From: Monocercomonoides exilis
Lineage: Eukaryota; Preaxostyla; Oxymonadida; Polymastigidae
Direction: 5' to 3'
Length of the DNA stretch: 64,000 nt
Assembly: GCA_001643675.2 (NCBI GenBank)
Contig: LSRY02000001.1
Location: 1,111,501-1,175,500, forward strand
Shown here piece after piece: positions 43,070 to 55,548 of the stretch; the stretch's first letter is position 1; each line of letters opens with the position of its first letter. Position numbers and translations under genes: made by a program. The notes beneath the pieces are model-generated. The model saw only the letters and a list, made by a program, of their open reading frames with translations. It had not been told where the DNA came from and searched no databases.

Positions 43070-43906
43070 GATAGCTCTTATAACACGTTTTTGAACACCT
43101 TGGCTGTCAATAATATTTAAAAACAAATGCAAGTTTGAATTTTTTTTTTTTTGATCAATTAACTTTTTTTCTTTTTTTGGATGAAATAAATAATATCGAT
43201 TATTCAGAATGATGCAAGTTTAAGCACATAAAAAAACAATGTAATTGTTTTCAATTTACTCATTTTTCACACCATTCAGCATTGCTCTTTATTAATTTTT
43301 TATGAACAAACTTTTAAAAAATATTATTGTCTTTTATTTTTGATTTTCTTAATTCAGCACCCACCAGCACTTTTCATTTTTCACAAATCTTCAACAAAAA
43401 GACATGATTCTCATATTTGAATTTTTATCTTTTTTCTTTTTTTCACATCTGTAATTATGTGTTATGTCAGCTTATTGGGATTAAACCGGAAAATTTTTTC
43501 GAAAAAGCGATCCAAAAAATAGTTATTACACAACTTAAAACTATTTATTCATCAATATTAAAAATATCTCAAAACACAATTTAAGGAAAAAAAGCATTTT
43601 GACTTTAGCTGAATTTTCAAATCAGAAAGATATTCAGGCATTATTTGAAATTTCAAGATATATGAAATGCATAATGAAACAAATATTTTTTTTTGAAAAA
43701 AAATAAAAAAAAATTCAACAGATGCATTTATTTTCGACCAACATAATAAGCTTCATTATTTCTTGTTTCAAAGGTTTTGCCATAACAGTTGAAAAGAAAA
43801 AGGAAAAAAAAAGGAATCAATTCCAATCATTTCAAAATTCAGAGAAAGAAAAGTGTCTTAACCAGCTCTTCATTTTTTTAAAAAACTCATTCATCAAACA
43901 ATAAAA
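43070..43906. other. AT-rich region, no gene recognised
   Basis: Only short chance-like frames between Merlin copy B and the Tc1/IS630-like element. Confidence 0.5.
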
Positions 43907-44174
43907 ATGAGACCAGCAATAGGAACTGATGAAGAAAGAAGAAAGAAAATCGAAAATCTGAGAAATATTGGAATTCATGAGAATCGAAAAATGAAAAAAC
44001 TGCAAACTTATTCAACTGATGGATAAAGAAAATATTTTCATATCATTTTCTAATTTATGGTCAGGAGAAGATCGAAACTTGGCTCGCAAATGAGTGCACA
44101 TATACAACAATTACAACAGCTATGAATTTGTCATAATAAAAGGCTGGAATAGACATTACACTTCTATTGAACCG

Positions 44175-44226
<52 letters not shown>
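44175..44226 (+). repeat. 52-A homopolymer
   Basis: Fifty-two consecutive A inside the Tc1/IS630-like remnant, not at its end, so a retroposed tail is unlikely. Probably slippage; true length uncertain. Confidence 0.9.
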
Positions 44227-44227
<1 letters not shown>

Positions 44228-44530
44228 AATGGAAAATCCTGAAAATGAAAAAAATCAATCAATTGTTCGTTAAAAAATGAAGCAGAATCCTTTGAACACA
44301 GCTAGGAAAATAGCAACTGAATTGTCAAATCATGGAAGTCCGATTGGAAAATCGAATAATTACCGTGTTCTAACAGAAAATAAAAGAGACCAAAAAATAT
44401 CCAATTTTTTCCTTCAAAAGAATAACGAAGAGAGAAGCAGCGGCAAATATTGAAGAAAACAAAATACTCCGAATTTAATTTATTGAAAAACTTAGCAATT
44501 ATCAAAAAGATGGTGCGATGGTGTTTTATA

Positions 44531-44785
44531 TGGGTGATTATCTTTGAAATCATATTTTTTCATACAAAATTTTCGGTTCAAATTTTTATCTTGAATATTA
44601 ACAAAAGAATACAGAAGAGTGAAAAGGCCTTAAAAACATCAACATCTTTATTTGAGCAAGAAGATTTGTTTACTAAACAATTGTGATAAATACACTAATT
44701 GTGGACAAAATCTCTTCCCAGTGACAAACAACCTTTCAAAAAAGAACACCCCGAAAAAAGGTATTTATTCAAAAATAATCACCCA
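44531..44785. mobile_element. MITE family 1, copy b (255 bp), inserted in the transposase
   Basis: Ends TGGGTGATTATCTTTGAAAT and inverse. TA is on the left (44529-44530) and TC on the right (44786-44787), taken as a mutated TA. Removing the MITE plus one duplicate restores an unbroken frame across the Asp motif. Confidence 0.93.
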
Positions 44786-45368
44786 TCTTGATGAAACTTC
44801 CTGGAATATAGAGTGCATAAGAAAATATGGATGGTCCCCAGTCGGAGAAAAAGTTCTAATTCCTCCTCCTCCCGTTCATCAGTCCCTTTCAGCAATCACA
44901 TCCATATCTCAATCAGGAATGGGATATTCCGAAGTTATTAGAGGATCAATAAATCATGAAATCTTTGAGGCGCACATCAAAAGATTTTTTCTTTCAATAA
45001 AAGTTTATGGATCATCTGTAATTGTGATGGACAACGCTTCAATTCATCATCTTAACACAGATGCAATAATTACGGAAGCCGGCCATCATGCGCTATTCAA
45101 TGCTGCTTATTCACCAGTTCTGAATCCAATAGAAAACGTTTTTGGTTTTTGGAAAAAAAGAGCTGAAGAAAGCTCTTGCATCTGGAAAGGAGAAAACCAT
45201 TTTATTGCAGTACTTGTTGAGACCTTCAAAGATATTACAGCAAGAGAAGTGCGAAGAACCATTGCAAATGTTCAGAATGAAATATGGCCAATGGTTTTGG
45301 AAAAGAAAGACATTCAACATTTACGTTTCATTTATTTATTCTTTCTTCATTTAAGGACGGAAGAATGA

Positions 45369-47140
45369 TTTAATTTGTGTTTATATTTATTATTTTTTTT
45401 ATCTCGTATCATTTTGTTTTTATTTCTTTTATTTCAATCAACGATCTTTATTTATAACAAAGGAAATTGGCTTGTTTGTTCTATATTATCTTATTTTTTT
45501 TAACAAAATGAAGTGAAAAATCCATAAACATTTACGCATAATTATATCACGAAAGGCATTATATCAAAAAAGAATATTAAATAAAAATAATTCCACAAAT
45601 CAGAATAATTTATTGGATTAAAAATTGTTTCAAAAAACACAGATTCAAATTTGCATTTAGAAAAAAAAATGATTGCACATTTATTATTTTTTCATGAAAT
45701 TTCCATCTGCTTGATTCATTATTTGAGAAAAATATGAAAAAAAAAGTGTATTTGAATTGACATATTCTCATATAAAAGTGATCTTTTCAATGAATCAAAA
45801 AATAACACAAAAAAAAAATGAGTTGGTTATGGATCCATAATAATACTTAAAAAAATTTGAAAAAGCTATATAAATCTTGCTCCCACACTTGAAACAATGC
45901 ATATTGTTTCGAAAATCCAGTTTTCATAATTCAAAATGATCAGTTTGCGTAAAAAAGTCGATATTTATTATGGATCAATCATTAAATACAAATCATTTCA
46001 CTTTCTCTCGAATTCAAATTTGTTTGTCAGAGGCATCATCATTATGAATTTATATCAAATTCACATTAAATTTTTCGTAATCAAATAAGTTTTAACCAAA
46101 GAAGATTGTTAAATTAACAAACAATTTCAAATAATGTTAGTCATGAACAGAAGAAAAAAAAAACATTTTTGTGAATGAAATATCAACTATCTTTAAGTAT
46201 TTAATCATCTATTATTTCTATTTTTCAAATTATTTTGCACTTTCTTTTGATCAACAAAAAAAATTTTTTTAAAAGTGATCCAATGTTAATTTTAAAACAT
46301 CTCAATTGAAAACACACAAATTTATTCAAATAATAATAAGAGATAAATATTGATTTTTTTGAAAAATTTTGGAAATCTGATAAATTTAGTATTCACACTC
46401 TTCTTTTGTTTTATTTTTGAAACAAAAATCCCTATTTCTAAATTGATAAAACTTTTTTAATTATATTTCAAAATGGTTAATGAGTTATATTTTGTTGGAA
46501 AATTTCAAAATTTTCAGAAAACATCACAAACGTTACGGAAAATATAGCAAAAAAAATTGATAATTTTTTTTCTCTTGTTAACTTTTTATGAAACATTAAA
46601 TTAATTGCTAAAAATTTTTAATTACGAAAGATTGTTTTTCTATTTCGTTTGCAACTTATTCGACGTCCAATATTTATTTTCGATTTTTGTTTAAACTTTT
46701 TTTTGACTTCTATAAATCTTTAGTGTGAATCTTATTTTTTTTAAAAAGCCTCTCTTTCTTTGATAAATAAATTAGAAAATGACTGAAATTACATTTTCAC
46801 AAATTTATTTTAACTTTCAATTTGTTTTCCATGTTTGAAAATAAATATGATTTCACCGGAACTAATTCTCCTCGTTTCCTTTAAAAAATATTCAACAATC
46901 GTGAAAACAGTTGAATAAAAATACTCAATTGTCATGTGGAATTTTGAGATTTTTTTCCTCATTTCATTTAATTCATCAATCAAAGCATGAAAATGTTGAT
47001 TCTTTTTTTTGATGAAGATTTATTTATGTTCAAAAAAAGGAAAAATTAAATGATATCAATTTTTTCAAAGATTGAGATATAATCTTTTAATAGAAAATAT
47101 TTATTTACAAAATATACATGTATGATAGTTAGATTTTTCG
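45369..47140. other. AT-rich region, no gene recognised
   Basis: About 1.8 kb of very AT-rich sequence without a supported coding region or repeat match. Confidence 0.5.
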
Positions 47141-47957
47141 TTATGACGAATGTTCTGAAGCACTATCTCTATCACCAACACCATATAAATTTATATTTTC
47201 TGCTTCCTTTTTTGAATCATTATTTTTATTAACAAAAGAATTATTAATAAAAATCATATTTATGTTTATTTCATCATCATCATCTTCTTCTTCTTCTTCA
47301 AGTTCCTTTTTTTCTATTTCTTTTTCTGGTTTATATTTTGGAACATGCTTTATTAGTTCCAAAAAGCTCAACTTCATCGAGGATTTCCCCAAATATAAAG
47401 CGATATGGTTAGAAATAAACTTTTTTCAAGATCCAAAACGTGGAAAAGACGCTCTAAAATGTGACCATAGGCCTTCAATCGTGTTTGTGCTGGAATGCAT
47501 CTCTTTGTTTTCATATTCTTTCAAATGACAGACAATTTGATTCCCATGTCCATTTAATTCTGAACAATTAATATCTCTCCATTCATCTGAAATGATAATT
47601 GTTTTCGGCAAAAGGAACTTTTTTTACGATGAGGATCTATGTATTTCTTTTTCTATTCAGCACAATTGTCATAAAATGAGATCCTTCCCCTCCACCTTCG
47701 AGCCTTTAAACTCCGCCAAAAATCCATATATGATCCTTCTTTCACATTTGTAAATTTTCGTTTTCTCCTTATCGCATCATCAATTTCAACTATCTCACAC
47801 TCACCACCAACAACTTGCAGTGTAGAATTCCATAATTCTGAACAACACACACGAATGACGCTCCCCCCAAATCCCACCGTCTTTTTTCCAACGCGAAGAA
47901 TAATTGATATTATTGTGATAGGAATTTTCAGCCTGATGTCCAAAAAAAAAATAAAAG
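47141..47957 (-). pseudogene. Merlin transposase remnant, copy C
   Basis: Right to left: GSVIRVCC, CEIVEIDDAIRRKRK, a frameshift near 47640, then IIISDEWRD, SSTNTIEGLWSHFRASFPRFGS, one in-frame TGA (CGA in the related copy H), ISNHIALYLGKSSMKLSF and the acidic tail ELEEEEEDDDDE ending SASEHSS. The three catalytic positions are kept. A family 1 MITE abuts the N-terminal side. Confidence 0.85.
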
Positions 47958-47959
47958 TA

Positions 47960-48221
47960 TGGGTGATTATTTTTGAAATCATATCTTTTTTCTGGATGTT
48001 AATTTTCCAAAGATTGTTTGTTTTTGAGAGTAAAATTTTAATTCAAAAGAGAAAAAGTTTGATAATTGTTTTTAAAAACAAATGGTTTTTCTGAATCAAA
48101 GATTAAAATGCATGCAAATAAGCCTTTTCACTTTTAAAAAGATTTTTTTATTGATACTCTAGAAATATTTTTGCACAGAAATTTTTGTCAGAAAAAATTT
48201 GATTTCAAAAATAATCACCCA
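47960..48221. mobile_element. MITE family 1, copy c (262 bp) with TA duplication
   Basis: Ends TGGGTGATTATTTTTGAAAT and inverse; TA at 47958-47959 and 48222-48223. It lies at the 5' side of Merlin copy C. Confidence 0.93.
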
Positions 48222-48790
48222 TATTCAATTCAAAAAAAGCTACAAAATTTTCTCATAATGCTTTTTTGTATATTGATGTTTTTTCTTTCATTTCAAGAAC
48301 TTTCATTATTTGTTGTTTGAAACTGTTAAATAATAAATTTTTTTGAATTCTTTGTTTGGTGCACTTATAATTCTTTTTCTTTCCCTTTATTTGTATGAAA
48401 AAATAGTATTTTGTTGTGCATTCGTTATTCAATACACAGTTTTGATCAGAAATGCTTTCTGAACCAACATGAATGGAACGGATTCATTATTCTATTTTTC
48501 ATCAAATCCACAAATAAAAAAACACAAATGGAAAATATTTATTATTGATATTTGGAAAAATATGAACTTTCAAACTTTTTTTTTCACAAAGGACAAAATA
48601 ATTGTGCAAATATTCGTGATGTCGGAAATTGAGAAATTGATTCAAATTTAAATAGAAATGTTCATTAATCAAATAAATTAACGTTTTGAATATTTAAAAA
48701 GCGCGGAAGTTTGTCAATATTGAGTTTTTGATTTTTTTTTTGTTTACAAAAAAATATGATTGTGGGACTGAAAAATTGAAAAAATAAAAA
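48222..48790. other. AT-rich spacer, no gene recognised
   Basis: Short chance-like frames only. Confidence 0.5.
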
Positions 48791-48805
48791 TGTTTTCTTC
48801 TGTAA

Positions 48806-49830
48806 TTATTTATCCATCAATTTCGATGCACAAGCACCATCAGATAATCCCAAGCTGTCTGTTGATTCTTCTCTTTTCTCATTGGAAGATTCTGAAGGAT
48901 CAAAATCATCAATATCTGGAACATTTTCGTCTGTTAATTCGTAGTCTTCTTCAACATCCTGTTCTTCCAGAATTTGTTCTTCCATTTCCTCTTCCTTTCT
49001 GTAAACGATCATGTATTCAACATCTTGAAAAGCGAGTTGATTTGTATTTTTCTCCATCCAAAATGATTGATAATCCCCACAAAACCGTTCTCTGACACCA
49101 TGTTTTGGGAAAAAACCCGCTAATGCGACAAAATACACTCTATCGTGTTTGCACAAGCTCCGCTCACAAGATCGACGAAATTTCTCTAATGACAGACGGT
49201 TTTATGAATGAATCCGTAAGCTTCCCGTGATGAATAAGCTTTCCATTCATCACTCATGATAGTTGTGCTCTGCAAAATGAGCTGTCTGATTATCGGAAGA
49301 AGAGTTTTTGCTGATCTGTTAAGAACAATATTGATGAATCTCTTCTTAATTTCTTTTTTTATTTTCTTCCCTTTCTATCGCACTAAAAATCCAAATTTGC
49401 TTTTTTCCCCCCTATTATATTTTCTTCGTCTCGATACGCACTCATCAATCTCTATAGTTACACACTCACATCCCAGTTTGATTGGACTGTTGTTGATAAA
49501 ATCCACACAAACACATCTTAACATGCAGCTCCAGTAGCCAACAACTGAATCATGCAAATCAAGCATTTTTTGGATGTTTGATTGCGAAATCCCAAGCCAA
49601 AGAAACAAGATGATGAGTAAAAACTTATTTATTCCACACTTTGAATTCTCCAAATTAGTTCCTTTGTACACTGATTTTTTTGTTGCACATTTTCTACATG
49701 TCCAATACCTATAATTTGCTCCTTCTTTCACCAAGACCTTCTTTTTCTTATGAATTCTGCAATCTGGACTTTGATCTTCCAGAATGTGATGAATAACCCA
49801 ATCCCATGCTGTCTCTTCTTTTATTAATGC
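48806..49830 (-). pseudogene. Merlin transposase remnant, copy D
   Basis: Right to left: ETAWDWVIHHILED, zinc-ribbon YRYWTCRKCATKKSVYKGT, VTIEIDECVSRRRKYNRG, a decayed centre, IMSDEWKAYSS, a stop after TVCH, GACANTIEC, then FPKHGVRE and an acidic tail (EEEMEEQILEEQDVEEDYE). The N-terminal half is the best preserved of the copies. Frameshifts and stops make it inactive. Confidence 0.85.
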
Positions 49831-51030
49831 ACAAATTTAATTGAAAACAGAAAATTTCTTTTCACTTGGATATATCATTTTTGATCATTGTTTGTTTTTC
49901 AATAACCCTAAATGAGAAAATACACATAAATTTTTAAATATTCTAGTAATATTTTTATATATAAAACGTTTTCCGCTCCTTCGAACCATTTTCAAAATGA
50001 ATAAAATACATATTTTTGAAAATCAGACACAAAACAACTGGAATTTTCGTTGTCAGATATTACGCGATTATGCCAATAATTGTTTCACGCATAACTTTTC
50101 CAAACTCTCTCAGATTTCAACATATTTTGTGGTTTAATAAATGCAAATAGGCATCAATGATATGATAACAAATTGCAATGTCTTTCCGTACGGATTACAA
50201 AAAATAAACACTTTTTTTTCTAATTTTTTGATCACAAAAAATCAATTAAAAGTTCATAATTTTTTAAATGAAAAAGCTTGAAGAAACATATTTTCCCTTA
50301 TATTGCTAGAAAATGATAACATTACAGCTTTTTGATTTTTTCAGAAAAAATATTTTTTTGTGAATTGAATCTTGTTGTTATCAAAGTTATCATAAAATTT
50401 CTATTAATAATTAAAATGCTTTTTCTTCTTTCTTTTTGATTTTCAAATTGTCACCATTTCTTTAAAGAGTATTTTGCTAAGAAATTCTCGGGTTTTGCAC
50501 AATTCTTTGATATTCAAACAAAAAAGGGATCAACAAGTCTTCGTTATTATCAAAGCCAAAAGCGACAAGGAGTTAGCGTTCAACTCATATCAACGAATTG
50601 TTTTTTAAGATTTGTCCTGAAGATCCTAAAGAATGTTTTTAAAACTTTCTCATAAACTGCAAAAGATGAAAACTCTTCAAGGGCAAAATTGAGTCTGTTT
50701 TCAATAAAATGAAAATTTAATTTTTCTGTTTTCGATATTCAGAACATTTTTATTTATTTTTTTCAAACTTTTGTGATAGCAAATAATGTTTATTTTGTTT
50801 GTATTATTTCCAAGGAATAATTCGAATATAATTGATCGTTCAGATTTATTTGAAACTTTACTGAATATAATAAATCATGCTGTGTATAAGTTTGAAGATC
50901 ATGATAAATAGTGATAAATTGTTTGTGACGGGTTTATAAATAAAAAATTTCGATTGAAAATATAATTTTTATTTTTTCATTAGAAATGAGACTGTTTTGT
51001 TAAAAAATAGCTTTGAAGAAACGAAATACA
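49831..51030. other. AT-rich region, no gene recognised
   Basis: No supported coding region. AGCTTGAAGAAACATATTTT near 50274-50300 resembles a solitary right end of MITE family 4. Confidence 0.45.
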
Positions 51031-51039
51031 TGCTCGAAT

Positions 51040-51830
51040 ATTATTATTCAAAAAAAAAAAATACTAAGTTTGAAAACAGATAAAATTGTTCCATCTCCCA
51101 CTTTGAAATCTTTATCAGACTCAACATCGCTATCTTTATTAACAACATCATCCATTTCTGGAATTTTTTTATTTTCATCTATGATTTCTTCTTTTTCTCC
51201 TTTTTATTCCATTTGAACATATGCAATTTCCTTTTCAAAGCATAGATATTTTAATGATTAAATGTTCGTTTATTCAAATGATGATTTCACCAAAAATAGA
51301 AAAAGATAGTCATGCATAAGTCTGATCCTTGTACCAAATCGAGGGAAAGTGTATCGCAAATGTTGCCATAATTCTTCAATTGTATTTGTATTCGCACCAG
51401 TTTCTGGGTCTCTGAAACGTCTTTTGTGGCACACAGTTTGATGTTTATATCCAAGCGTTACCAGAGAAGAATAAGCGCGCCATTCATCGGAAATAATTAA
51501 TGTTACAGCTTTAATCAATTTCTGGATAAGTGGAGTGAAAGTTTCGTTTTTTCTGTTTGGAACAACAACCACACACAGTTTCCCAGCTCCACATTCATCA
51601 TATATTTCCAAACCTCCGAAAATTCACACTTGATTTCTCTTTCTTCCTCTTATGAACTTCAATTTATTCAAAATAACTTTATCAATTTCAACTGTTTATT
51701 CATCAAATCCAAGAACTGGTTGTATTTCGTTCAACATTTGTGAATAAGTGCGCAGAATCAAACTTCCCCAGCATCCGTCTGTGTCCTTATCAACAGAAAG
51801 AAGCAAAGAAATTGTTTTGTTCTGAATCCC
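51040..51830 (-). pseudogene. Merlin transposase remnant, copy E
   Basis: Right to left: DTDGCWGSLI, a stop before TVEIDKVILNKLKFI, then after a frameshift VVVVPNRKNETFTP, LIISDEWRAYSSLVTLGY, TNTIEELWQHLRYTFPRFG and an acidic tail (DVVNKDSDVESDKDF). The D and E residues of the last two motifs are intact. Confidence 0.82.
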
Positions 51831-52165
51831 TAGCTAGTAATATTAACAAATCAGAAGAGCAATGAACAATCCATAATTTATTTTGCTGAAAGATGTTCGT
51901 GAAAGAATGCTTTATGGTTATTGCACAATATACGACCGTTTAAATATTTGAAATTATTTAAAAATACATGAAACATTATATTTTTCTCGTGCAATTTTTT
52001 TTACAGATTCCTTGCGGAAACGTGAAAATTTTGAATTTCAAAAAAATGATCAAAATCACATTTGCTGAAAGAAAAAGATTAAAAAATTTAGTTTTTCTGT
52101 ATTTAATATGAAACGAATGATACGAATAAATAATGATGAGTGAAAGTCATTGTTTTTTGTTAATT
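51831..52165. other. Spacer between Merlin copies E and F
   Basis: AT-rich, nothing recognised. Confidence 0.5.
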
Positions 52166-52169
52166 CTGG

Positions 52170-53203
52170 CTAATATTCAGAATGTTCAGCCCCGTCACTC
52201 ACTTCCAAAGAATCATCAGAAGTTGCTTCATCTTCATTTAACATGACAGGAACGTTATCTTCGTCGTCATCTTCTTCATTGTCTTCCTCCTCTTCTTGAT
52301 TAAATTCTTCTGGTTTGTATCTTCAAATCGCTTTGACAGTTTCCTCAAATGATAGCTCTCTTGTCTTGTTAAAAACAAATGAGGATTTGAAATCTTCAAT
52401 GAATTTTTCTCTAATACCATTTTTTTGAATTTCCCTGCGAAACTGACTCCAAATTCCTTCAATCATATTCGTCCAAATTTCGCTTTCTGGATCACGAAAG
52501 AGACACTTGTGACAATCAGTTTTATGTGTATACTGTATCTCTTTCAGAGAGGCATACGCTTTCCATTCGTTGCTATGTATTGTCGTTCCAGGTAAAATAT
52601 TGGCTTTGATGATAGGTAATAATGTTTTTTTTTTCCAATTTGGAACACGAACGATAAAGTATTTTTCTTGTTTTCCTTCAACATTTCTCTGAACTGCTTC
52701 AAATAGCCAAATTTGCTTTTAAAAACCTCCTTTGTGAAATTTCCTTTTGTCCAAAATCGCCTCGTCTATTTCTCCGACAGAATTCAGACCTCCTTGTTGT
52801 TCAAATGAATTCACTGCAATTTTGGACATGGAAGCTGCAGTCAATGAAAAAAAAAACCTTCAGAATTTCTATGAATTCCAAGAAGATGAGAAGTTTCTGT
52901 AATTGATAATTTAATCCATTTACATAACAAGATGTTCATGATTTTGTTTAATCCCACTTTTTGATTTTCAATGAATAAACCTGTAAGCAAACTAATTGTT
53001 CTTTCACATCGGTAGCATCTCCATTGTCTTGAGAAAGGATATTTTTTATTTAAAGATATTTTTCTTCTGCATTGTCTGCACTCTTTGAATCTTCCATCCA
53101 AAACATCCCCTTGAAACCAGCCCCATGTGTCATCGGCATAATGGAACATCTTGTAAAGTTTGTGTATTTTCATTTCATGATCTTCTATTTCCATTGAAAG
53201 CAA
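52170..53203 (-). pseudogene. Near full-length Merlin transposase, copy F, with stops and D-to-N change
   Basis: The longest copy. Right to left: MLSMEIEDHEMKIHK, WGWFQGDVLDGRFKECRQC, zinc-ribbon WRCYRCERTISLLTG, VGEIDEAILDKRKFHKGGF, an in-frame TAA (near 52720), KQIWLFEAVQRN, IIKANILPGTTIHSNEWKAY, TNMIEGIWSQFRREI, an in-frame TGA (near 52325), RYKPEEF and a Glu/Asp tail ending GAEHSEY. The second catalytic Asp (SDEW) is Asn (SNEW). Confidence 0.88.
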
Positions 53204-53345
53204 TTGTTATTTTGTAAATGTGTTGATCAAAAAATTTGATCATTCCCTCGAAAAATAGTTATATTTGCTGATTTCATTTTTGTTTTTTAATGAGTTTCCG
53301 CATTAATTTACTCGTTTATAATAGTGTGTGTGTTTATATTATATC

Positions 53346-53640
53346 TCAATAAACCTTTTCATGAAATATCCAAGCCGGTCGTATATTGAACAATTTCTTG
53401 CTTTTTTTAATCCAGTATTTTGGACAAGCTAAATGGTGATAATTCTTATCATGATAAATTCGTAAATAGCATCTGTGAACTCTGCACATCTGGAGGTTCA
53501 TTGCAATTATTTCTCTTTTGAACCATTCCGCTGTGCTGGTTTCGTCGTTGAAGAGTTTGTTCAGAGAAGAAATGTTTTCATCATCATGAAGATCTCGTCT
53601 TCGCACAATGAGTTCAAAAAAAAGATTAATAAATATTAAA
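53346..53640 (-). pseudogene. N-terminal fragment of a further Merlin transposase
   Basis: A minus-strand frame with TSTAEWFKREIIAMN, CRVHRCYLRIYHDKNYHHL and ACPKYWIKKSKKLF has the spacing of the Merlin N-terminal region and zinc-ribbon (compare WDWVIHHI and YRYWTCRKC in copy D). No catalytic part follows. Confidence 0.5.
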
Positions 53641-53648
53641 ATAAAATT

Positions 53649-53889
53649 TGGGTAATTCTTTTTGAAAAGTCGCAAAAGTTAAATTTTCAAATTAATCAAA
53701 AATTTCATATTTTGCTCAAATTTCTGTTTCCACTCACGAATTTTCTTTAGAACGAATGATATCGCATTATCAAGAGATATATTCCTTTTTAGGTAAGTTT
53801 TGTGAATGTTTACAAATAAAAAGCAAAATATGAAATTTCAGATTAATTTGAAAATTTTGCAATTTCAACTTTTCAAAAAGAATTACCCA
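53649..53889. mobile_element. MITE family 2, copy c (241 bp)
   Basis: Ends TGGGTAATTCTTTTTGAAAA and inverse; TA follows the right end (53890-53891). It matches the other family 2 copies along its length. Confidence 0.92.
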
Positions 53890-54119
53890 TATAATATAAC
53901 AAAATAATATATAAATTAATAAAAATAGTTATAATAATAAAATGTGTAAAAAAATAATAATAATGAAACACTTGCACAAATTATTTCAAAAATTATAACA
54001 GTTTATGATTTTCTTTATCATAATTTGCAAAAAATTCTTGAATTTCAGTTGATTACTTTTAGCATATTGCTTTATAATAATATTTATCGAATCAAAAAAT
54101 TTTGATAAAAATAATTTCA

Positions 54120-55090
54120 GAATGTGCTCATTTTGTCGGATAATGCTGAGCTTTCATCTTTCCAAACAAGCGAACAACATTCAAGAATATCACGTTGATG
54201 AACAGAAAATCATCAGAACAGGTTGTGGAGTTAATGAAACATATGTTTTTGCACACAAATTTTGTAAAGAAAACTTGCACAAAGATTCAAAGTATTTTTG
54301 ATGGTCTGTCAAAGAAGAATTCTTTGATAATAAATTCTTTGTTGCTTATCTTGAATTTTTCAACAAAGATACAGAAAATATTTATTCCTCTTTGTCTGGC
54401 CAGTCTGTACAACAAAGAAAAAAACTTGCACACTAAAGTTGCAATATTAAAGTGTATGTGCTTCGAATATTGTTTTTTCTAACTCCGCGAGCTTGGTTTT
54501 GAGTGCACGCTTGGAAATTACACTCATGCAAAACAAACCAAATTAGTAAGGTCTTTTGATATTTCCATTCCGGAAAAACCACCTACACCACCTTCGAAAT
54601 CTAGTTTGTTAATATATAACTATTTTTTTAAATATCTATTATTTCTTTCTCAGAACTGAGTCCACAAGATCAACAAAAATTTGAAGAGTTTCTGATTGAA
54701 AATTCCACAGAATCTTCTGAGTCAATATGCCGACTATCTACTTCAAAAAAAAAGTTTTATTGTTATTTTTTGTTTTTTTTTCTAATTTTTCTTTTTATTT
54801 TTCCTTTTCTTTTTTTATTTGAAATTATTAAGGTTCCTCACAAATTGTTGATGATAATTTCACGATTTTTAACTCAGATTTGAATATGAAATCTGACATT
54901 GAAACTTTTCGAAATTATTTCTCTCTGAATAATGCAACTTCACATGAAATATTTTATTAGTCAGAATCAAATCAGGAGATTGAAACTTCTGATGACAACC
55001 GAATTGAAATAGAACACACTTCAAATATTTTTGATGAACATCAAAATAACATTTATGTTAACTTTATCGCAGATTGATTTTGATGATGAT
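54120..55090 (+). pseudogene. Decayed unknown gene, copy 1
   Basis: Broken plus-strand protein-like stretches: LCLASLYNKEKNLHTKVAIL, CTLGNYTHAKQTKLVRSF, ISIPEKPPTPPSKS, LSPQDQQKFEEFLIENSTES and an acidic C-terminal part. The order and many residues recur at 60360-61000 (FNKEENLHTNVTLLK, CYNHAKSDRSF, FKIPPES), so this is a repeated, once-coding unit. Family not recognised. Confidence 0.5.
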
Positions 55091-55546
55091 TTTGATCTCG
55101 TATGATCAATTAAATGAATTAAAAATTTCAAAATTATCTGTGAATTCAATGATCATTGATGAGTTCAATGACAATAACTCGGTGCAAGACACAGCTTTCA
55201 ATGACACAAATAATTTGTGCATTTCAGATTCAGAATAAATAACACAAATTAAACAAACATATAAATGTGTTATTATGTTTTGAAAGTCGTAATTGATTAA
55301 TTCTTTTAAAAAAAAATAACTTTCATATCTCAATCAAATTTCTGTTCTCGGTCATTAATCAACACATAGATGTTTGCAATAGTATTATCAAGTGAAAGAT
55401 TTATTATATGTGAAGTTTCCATAATGAGAACAAAAACTTTATAAAAACTCTGTATTTTATTTTATATTTGAAAAATTATCATTTATTTCTTCTAAAAAAA
55501 TGAACTCACATGAATATTTCATCACAATCGCTTAAAGAATACAAGA
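55091..55546. other. AT-rich spacer, no gene recognised
   Basis: Nothing supported. Confidence 0.5.
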
Positions 55547-55548
55547 AA

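Larger units (their letters stand above)
43907..45368 (+). pseudogene. Tc1/IS630-like (DDE_3, DD33E) transposase split by a MITE
   Basis: The N-terminal start MRPAIGTDEERRKKIENL (43907) and the helix-turn-helix stretch NPLNTARKIATELSNHG (about 44280-44330) are degraded. After frame changes and a 52-A tract, REAAANIEENK leads to KDGAMVFY at 44530. There the 255-bp family 1 MITE enters. The frame resumes at 44786 with LDETSWNIECIRKYGWSP and stays open to TGA at 45366-45368. Catalytic residues are Asp in the interrupted LDETS, Asp in IVMDNASIHH and Glu in LNPIENVFGFW, with 33 residues between the last two by codon count. The back half is well preserved; the front half and the MITE make it inactive. 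Confidence 0.88.

Noticed and set aside
44175-44226. 52-A tract as a retroposon tail
   Set aside because: It lies inside a DNA-transposon gene, with no retroelement coding sequence upstream and no visible target duplication.
47265-47320. Poly-Ser open frame (plus strand) at 47262
   Set aside because: It is the complement of the acidic tail of Merlin copy C.
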